Shown here piece after piece: positions 53,501 to 62,500 of a stretch of 64,000 nt of DNA. Every line of letters begins with the position of its first letter. Positions within the stretch are counted from its first letter, which is position 1. Origin of the DNA: Lichenostomus cassidix (taxonomy: Eukaryota; Chordata; Aves; Passeriformes; Meliphagidae); NCBI GenBank assembly GCA_008360975.2, contig CM039211.1:51334077-51398076 (forward strand), written 5' to 3'. A program made the translations under genes and the position numbers. Under the pieces are notes generated by a model. The model saw only the letters and a program-made list of their open reading frames with translations, was not told where the DNA came from and did not search any database.

Positions 53501-56500
53501 CTGAAGGTATAACAGGCCCAGCTCCCTCTGCCTTTCCTCATAAGAGAGGTGCTCCAGTCCTCTCATCATCCTTGTACCCTCTGCTGGACCCAGTCCAGGA
53601 GCTCCATGTCTCCCCTGTCCTGAGGAGCCCAGAACTGGACACAGCACTCCAGGTGAGGCCTCACAGGGGCTGAGTAGAGGGGCAGGATCACCTCCCTTGA
53701 CCTGCTGGCAATGCTCTTCCTAGTGCCCCCAGGATACCATCAGCCTGCTTGGCCACCAGGACACACTGCTGGCTCATGGACAGTTTGCTGTCCACCAGGA
53801 CCCCCAGGTCCTTCTCTGCAGAGCTGCTCGCCAGCAGGTCAGCCCCAGCCTGTGCTGGTGCCCAGGGCTGTTCTCCCCCAGGTGCAGGACCCTGCACTTG
53901 CCCTTGCTGAATTTCTGACAGTTCTGCATCTCTCCAGGCTGTCAAGGTCCTTCTGAAGGGCTGCACTCCAGGATCAGCCATTCCTCCCAGCTTTGTGTCC
54001 TCTGAATTTGCTGAGCAGGCATCTTCCCCTTCCTCCAAGTCATGGATGAGTAAATTAAACAGAACAGCACTGACCTTTGGGGGTCACCACCATTGACAAG
54101 CTTCCAACTAAACCATCTGTGCCCATCAGGGATCTGCTGTTCAGTCAGTTCTCAATCCACCTCAGTGCCCACTCATCCAACCCACATCCCTGAGTTTGTC
54201 TATGAGGTTGTTGTGAGAGACTGTGTTCAAATCCCTGCTGAAGTCAAGTAGACAATATCAACTGGTCTGCCCTCATCTATCCAGGTAGTTGTTTCATTGC
54301 AGAAGGTCAAACATGGCTGGTCAAACATGACTGACCTTTAGTGAACCCATGCTGACTATTCCTGGTCATCATCTTGTCATCCATAGGGATAGAAATGGTG
54401 CCCAGATTGGGGCACTCCATCACTGTTACAGGGATGGAGGAGAGGCTGAGTAATGTGCAGGAGCTGGAAGTCCTGTGTGTGGGATGAAGCCAGTGACTGA
54501 GATGCTAAGGATGTGGATGTACGGGTGGTAAGAGTAAGGATGACTTCAGGAGAGTGAAGAAAATGGCACTGGATAACAAAGTGTGCTGAGATTGGTCAAA
54601 TTAACATGAAATGTATCAGGACACCTTAAAAATATAGAGGCAAGCTTACTTACACCTTAGTTATCTTTTTATCACAATGGCAGGTTTTTCCTACAAGATA
54701 AACACTGTTAATTTTAATATGTTACATAGATTCAATAAATATTAGTTTCTTATTAGTGATAATGGTCTCCTGCCTTCTCTAAAATAGGCTTTCTGGAAAG
54801 GATTCAAACAAAGGAAAAGCTATGTTGGCAGATTAAAGGTGCTTCAAGGCAATGTTGCTGCTATTGTTAAGGTAAGAACGCAGTGTGTTTTGACAGCCAA
54901 GTATATTTTATCCCTTGACACAGTTCTGCACCACCTAGGAATCAGAGACTAGGAGAACAAGCTGGAGGGTTTCCAGAAATCTGCATGGCATTGAAAGTTG
55001 TTTAACTGATAGCTTAATCAAATTGCTTCTTGAAAGCTCTGTGTTTGACTTCTGTCAGGCTTTGCTGAGCTTGAGGGACCCTTGATAGAGATTTCCTTAC
55101 ACTTCCCTTTCCCATACAAAACTAGAAAACATTTGGGATGATGGTGTATTTCTTCCTTAAAAGTTGCCAAAGCTATCTCTCTGAGAAGCACTCTTTTTTT
55201 CTGAGATGCTAATGGGACATGATATCAATATTAGATTATTAGATTATTCACAGATGGAATATTGTGACAGGACCTCCTGTTTCTGAGGGAGACTGGTTAA
55301 GAATTGAGACCTGAAGGTAGAAATTATTTCTGAAGATAATGTTACACACAGGTGGTAGAAACTTGAACTCAACTTAAGTGGTTTAATGGGAACCCCTTTA
55401 TCTAGTCACTGGCCAGTAGGATCCTGGTGGTGCTGTCATCTATGGCCCTGAACACACAAAAACAGCAGCCTGCAGGAGTAGATATTCAAAAGTAAACTTA
55501 AAACACACACACAAAAGTTTGTGCAGTGTCCCTTAAGGTTTTTTAAAATGTTATTTAATTTTTAGATTCAGTCCTGGGTCAAAATGTGGCTAGCAAGGAG
55601 AGCTTACAGGCAACGTCTGCAGTACTTCAAGGATCATGTAAGTAATTTTTCTCCATTTTGAACACGAAACATTGAAGGGTAGTATGACTGCAAAACTGCA
55701 GGAGCAGTTTTGAGAAACAGGAAAGAGGGTGCAGGTTTTGCGGTATGTTTCTGAGCAGAAATGTGTCATAACTAGATTCTTTTGCCTAATCTTGATCCCC
55801 TCCAGAATGACCAAATTGTGAAGATACAAGCATTTCTTAGAGCAAACAAGGCCAGGGAGGACTACAGAACACTAAGTAAGTAGTAACAGTTGAATGCTGC
55901 CTATTCGGGGACAAATACGTTACTGTGTTCAGCCTTATTTTTTTTATCTTTCACATGGGATTTCTCAGTATCTTATTTAACTTCAAAAGAGGGTGCAAGT
56001 CTTTGTAAACCAATTGTTCTACAACAGGAACTATTTTGCATAGGTGTACTTTTAAAGTATGACAAAAATATTGCTGACTGGCGTAACTTTCTCTGCAGTT
56101 CAGAAATTTTCTGCATAGTGATCAGTTTCCTGAGGGCTTAAGGGGTGTTCAGTATTCAATCAACTAACAAGCCTATTTTCTTCAACTATAGTTGGTGCTG
56201 AAAATCCACCCTTGACTGTTCTGCGCAAATTTGCCTACCTCTTGGACCAAAGTGACTTAGACTTTCAAGAAGAACTAGAAGTTACAAGGTTAAGGGAAGA
56301 AGTCGTTACAAAAATTCGATCCAATCAACAGCTGGAGAAGGATTTGAACTTAATGGATATAAAGATTGGATTGCTGGTGAAAAACAGAATCACTCTTCAG
56401 GTCAGCAGGCTCTGTTCAGGCTCGGCTCCCTTGGTAGCATGCACTGAGCACTTCCCTATGTTGAAGGAGCTCAGGGTTACACCATCATAGCTGGGCCTGG

Positions 56501-59500
56501 AAGGGATCTCTGGAGGTCATCCTCTAGAGGTCAAACTCCCTGCACAACCCCCTGCACAAGAATAGGTTGCCCAGGAACATGTCCAGGTGGCTGAATATCT
56601 CCAACAATTGCAACTCCACAATCTGAGCAGCCTGTGCTAGTGCTCAGTCAATCTCAGTTAGTCAAAATACTCCTGGTCAATTAAGCTCTGTCTTCTCATG
56701 TTTTTACCTTGTGCTAGATATTGTTCTGTTGTCCTGAGTTGTATGTCACTGTGTTTTGCTAGGTGTGGACAACAGTAATTACTTGGTAGATTTAAAATCT
56801 TTTACATTTTCTCTGTGTTACAATAGAGTAGACTTCTGATCACATGGAACAGTTTGTTCAATGCTAATTAATCACTAATGAGTCCATATAGAAGATCCAG
56901 TCCCATACAGTGGTTGTTGGCAAGCCATTCTGGTGAAAGATAAAGATGTTAAAAAATGGGTAGTGAACAGAGCAGCAAAATGTACAAAGTTGCTAAATAA
57001 GGCCCTTGGAATAACACTGCATTTAACATGTTTGGGAAAATGTTCATTTTTCCAATTTCCCATATTCCAATTTGAATATATAATCCAGATTTTTTTATCA
57101 TCTTTCTGCAGGATGTGGTACTGCACAGTAAGAAACTTAACAAAAAGAGCAAAAGTCAACTGGAGGAGATGGTTATGGTTGACAAACAGGGCATCAAAGG
57201 TTTGAGTAAAGAGAGAAGAAAAAAATTGGAGGCTTATCAACACTTATTCTACCTTCTACAGGTAAATTTTCATGCAAAAATTAACATGGCAGCAAATTCT
57301 TAAGGAAAAACTAGAAATATACTGTACTGCTAATTTTGTTTTAATGATTGAAGTGATTATGAAAATATTTCCAAATAACATGCAGATTGCAGCAAACACT
57401 ATGGTCAATTTCTAGTAAGTCCTGTAATTGAGAAAATCCTTGTTGTCTTTAAAGTGTGCAGCCAATATGGCTGGTTTTTGTTTGAGTATAACTTCAGTCT
57501 GTACTGGAGCCAAAGAGAAATGTTTTCCTCCACAAATCTTTTAGTCTATGTAAATTACTGTCACTATTACCATGCATTATATGTGATTGAAAGGAAGTGG
57601 TCTGCCATGCAGTTCACAGAATATAATGTATGTATACTTGTGCTATTTTTATCTCACCTCACTGACATTTTTGTAGAAGAATTTTGGATCCTCCCAGGGC
57701 AGATACCCACCAAAGTAGCCATGTAGTATGCAAAGTTCTCTTGGCAGGTACCCATTGCCATTTGGTGAATTCTCATTGTCATTAGACACATTGACTTGAT
57801 GCAAAGTGGTAGTATCCTGAGACTGCAGATAAAATCATTAATGGTGCTTCTCACAGATTGTGGAGTATTCTGTGTTTCTTATGCACTAGAATTTGTAGAA
57901 AAGTAAAACCTGCATGGAAAAGTGGCATATATGGGAGTCAACATAAGTGCTTTTGGCATGAACAAATGTAAAGAGCTGCCCCCCAGTTTGGGGGAGTTAG
58001 TCCTGGACAACAGTATGCAAGTAATTTGTTTCCTTTGCAGACTAATCCCACATATCTGGCAAAGCTGATTTTCCAGATGCCACAAAACAAATCAACGAAG
58101 TTTATGGATACAGTCATCTTCACTCTATACAACTATGCCTCCAATCAACGGGAAGAATACTTGCTTCTCAAACTCTTCAAAACTGCTCTAGAAGAGGAGA
58201 TAACGTATGTGCACTCATAAAAAGGATTTAGCTAGTTTGTGATTTAGACAGTTCAATGAATGCTTCATGCCTAAAAGGAATCGGTGGTTAATCTTTAAAC
58301 TGCCATAAAATTACATACAAACTTTTATTACAACAGAACTTTGTTTTCTGGGTTTTACTCTTAAACTCAAGTGATTGCTAACTCAGGGAAAAAAAATCTT
58401 TCTATGGTGGACCATATTATTGTAGGAAAAAAAGCCTTGTAAAAAGATGCTATGGCTTCTTGGTTTGTGCTTGAGTATTTAAGGGTGGAGAAAGTATTAT
58501 CTTTCTTTTTGTAATATTACATTCTAAAAGTGAAGATTGGTGGTTTATCCTGAGATAAGGAAATGTAATTTTATGTCCTTAACAGATACTGGCTGAACAG
58601 GTATTTGGGTCTGAATCAGGTATATTTTAGCTGCCATTGACTATGCCAAGTTCTGGGATGTTACTATAACACACGCGGAACTCAGGTGGTAGTTTCTATA
58701 TATCACACTGTTTTACATAAAAGCCTTAAGAAATAGACTGTATAATGAGGTTTCAACATAGAAATAGGCTAATTTTAAAAGTGTGGGCTTTGAAAATATG
58801 GATAACTGCATATATAAGTCAGAATTCTTCTGTTTCTGATACAGCTCTAAGGTGGACCAGATTCAGGATATTGTTACTGGAAACCCCACTGTCATTAAGA
58901 TGGTTGTCAGCTTCAATCGAGGTGCTCGTGGACAGAACACTCTGCGCCAGCTCCTGGCCCCGGTGGTGAAGGAAATCATGGAGGACAAGTCTCTCATAAT
59001 CAACACTAGTCCTGTGGATGTTTACAAATCATGGGTAAACCAGCTAGAAATGCAGACTGGTGAGGCCAGGTGAGTGGAAGCTGGACATATTGTATCATAC
59101 ACATGAGGAATCCCCCATTTCTGTTTTCCCCATTCTTTATCTGACTTTATCTGACTGTACTTGTACTTGTGCCCATGCTCCCCTTCTTGATCTTCCTCCA
59201 GCAGAGAGATTTTGGGGAGAGATGCTTGAAAAACAGGTGCTTTAACTTGTTCTGAGCAATGAAAGGATCACTTACTTTCCTTATCATGATCTTCCAAAGT
59301 CAATTACTTAATCTGTATAAGTGCAATAGCCTATGCCATGGAATAACTTCGTCTTTTTCTCAGGTTTTTTACTAACAGCAAATTAGTAGTGCCTCAGGCT
59401 TTTAATGAGCTGTGCTGGATCAGGGACATAGAGATGCATGCCTTATATTCAGCTTCCTCTTTTTTACTCAAGGGAAGGTACATGACAGCAGGTGCACCCC

Positions 59501-62500
59501 CAACTAAGCAAAATGTTCACCTCCAAGAAAAGGAAGCCAAAGCATCTGAGATTTCTCGTAACAAAAATCAGCTTCAGTTGTATTTGTCAGACTTTTGCTC
59601 ACTGCTGGCTCTTCTGAAGGAAAAAAAACCCCTCTATTTTATTCTCAAATGTATGTAGCCTGGTTTAATGTCTGTTTTTCTGCTTTGCAGCAAATTGCCA
59701 TATGACGTGACCACAGAGCAAGCACTGACCCACACAGAAGTGGTTAATAAACTGGAATCATCTATGCAGAGTTTGCGAGCAGTAACTGACAAAGTCCTCA
59801 CATCCATATTCTCCTCTCTCAACATGATGCCGTAAGTGCTGAGTTAGGGCTCTCCAAGCGGCACTTTCTGTGCAGCTCACTTGAGCCTCTGTGATGGAGA
59901 TCCTTTTCAAATCCTTTCTATTCTTTCAAAGGCTTGTGATACATGTCTCTCCAATGACTTCCCCAGTAGAGGGAGTGGTTTCTCTGCCTCTGCCCTGCTT
60001 TAGCTGCCTGGAAAACCTCTCCCTGTACTTGAAACGTTTTGTGTTTTCTATCACCAACTCATCCTTGTGTTTCAAGGGAGTGGGCAAAAAGCCAATAACA
60101 TAAGCTGACTAGAATGACTGTTTTGTGTTTTATCTAAGTCTTTGCCAATATTTTCCCTTTTCATCTGTTCTATATGTAGTTATGGAATGAGATACATAGC
60201 CAAAGTTCTGAAGAGCTCACTCCATGAGAAGTTCCCGGATGCAACAGAAGATGAACTATTAAAGGTAGACTTTTGAGGGCAAACTGCCAGCAGCTTGTTC
60301 TTTTAGTGCCAAGTGGATTTTTATTGACACTAAACATTCTAAGGAACTTATTGAAGGAATTTAGTGCTTCTTATTGACTTGCAAAGGGGCTGAGGAAGGG
60401 GAGGAGGGAATTCTGTTGCCACAATCTAGGTATGTTAATAGGCATGTTTATCTGGGTGCTCAGCAATTGTTATGCAAGAGAGTGCTCAATCTGTTTTGGA
60501 TAGTAACTGTACTTAGAAAGCTAGAGTTTATCTGAGTCATCCTGGGGTTTGAGTTGGTACTGAGATCCTTGACATCATGAATCCTTTCACTGAGAACAGT
60601 GTAGTCCTCTTTACTTTTTCTCCCCTATCTGAAGTTGTTAAATTGTTAAGAAATTGTAATTTAAATACAATGAGGAAGGTCTCTAAAAGAAAATTTTGTG
60701 TAGATTACACTACACTTCGATTACATTACATTTAAGATGCTTGTAAAAGTTTTAGAAATGATATTTGTACAGATTGAAAAACAAGATGTAAGTGATAAGT
60801 ATGGCACTGGCACACTGGCCGTTGTTACGCTACCACAGCCATGGTGTGTCTTCAGAGGACTTAGAGGAATTGCTCTATAAACAGCTGAGAGACTGGCAAC
60901 TCTCAAATTAAAGACATTTTGCACTTCAATAGAGACCCTTTTATTGCTGTTTAATTACATGGTTCTAAAAGTACAAGGCTTTCATTTTCAGAGGACTTCT
61001 CTATTCTTCTTCACTGTCCATCTCTCCAGCAATATAGATTTAAAAACTGCTCAACACATGAAAAAAGCCTTTAAATGTCTAAGCTGGAAGTTCTGCAACT
61101 GCATATTCATAAGCTAAAGCAAATTGCATAGAGAAAAGTTCCTGCATGTTTCTGAGACCAGGAATTCTTTGAAATTGCCATCTTCAGAAGCTACTGTAAC
61201 ATTGTTATAGAAATTGCAGTTTGGGAAAGCCATTCTCTAGATTTCTGGCTGCATTGCAGTCCAGTCCATTGAGAAATAATGGATCCCCTTATCAATGAGT
61301 GCATTAAATGCTATCAGTATCTATAGCACTTCGGGGGATGAGCCTCAGGAGAGGAACCTTCTGAAATATAGAAGTGTTGTGTTTGTGTTTAACTCCATGC
61401 CTTGCATTAGCTTAACTTAAGCCACTACCAAATTGAAATGTGGTTGTAAAAGTCCATAACTGATGTTCACAGAGGTGTTGTAGGAGGCATATCACGTAAA
61501 AGACCACAGGTTCCTCCAGTTAGCCCCACAGGTAACGTGTGTCTAAAGGATTCTTCTAGCACCAGTTCCTATGGTCTAATTCAGGCATAGAAATGATTGA
61601 TCATGTTTTGTAAAGTGTCATTACTGTATGCAAAGGCAAGATCACTTAATTTCTTCCTTTTAGATTGTTGGCAACCTTCTGTACTATCGCTACATGAACC
61701 CTGCCATAGTGGCTCCTGATGGCTTTGACATAATTGATATGACAGCTGGGGGACAGATACACCCTGACCAGAGGAGGAACCTAGGCTGCGTGGCGAAAGT
61801 CCTCCAGCACGCTGCCTCTAACAAACTCTTTGAAGGAGAAAGCGAACATCTGTCATCTATGAACACTTACCTCTCACAGACCTACCAAAAGTTCAGGTAT
61901 GCAAAACCCTCAAATACCTACAGAGTAAGAGCTTTCCTCCAGGGTGAGTAAGGCAGGTGGACTCCTTGTTGATAGGGGTTTCCTGCTCATAATTAAAAAT
62001 GTTGAGTGATATGGCAAAGAGCAATACTCACTGATGAGGAAGCTGGAGCAGGAGCAACAGGTTGCATTTTTGCTTGTGCATTAATCTGAGATCTCTGCTG
62101 TCTTGGTTGCAGTTCCTTTGTGCAAACATGCTGTGAGAGCAGAGTGAGGTAACTCATTATCCAGCAGAAAGAATGTCTGCTTTGAGTGGGGAGTACAGCT
62201 GAATGTTTTGTCCAAGGGAAAAAGATTGTCAGGAAAAAGTTGCAGGTTTTGTTTCTGTTCTCTCACCTTTGCTGAGAGATTGTATACAGATTTCATTCTT
62301 TTATCTTGCACAGTCATAGCAAACTGCATGTTTTTCTATACTCTGGGGGACAAATTCTTTGGGATTACTACTTATTTTTGGGGATGATTGTTAGTACTTT
62401 GTGGTATTGTTGAATTTTGCAACAAAGTTGATCTCAGAATTTCTGCCTTTAGTGTCAGCATAAAAGAAAATGCACTATTCATATAATGAGTTTCCTTAGA

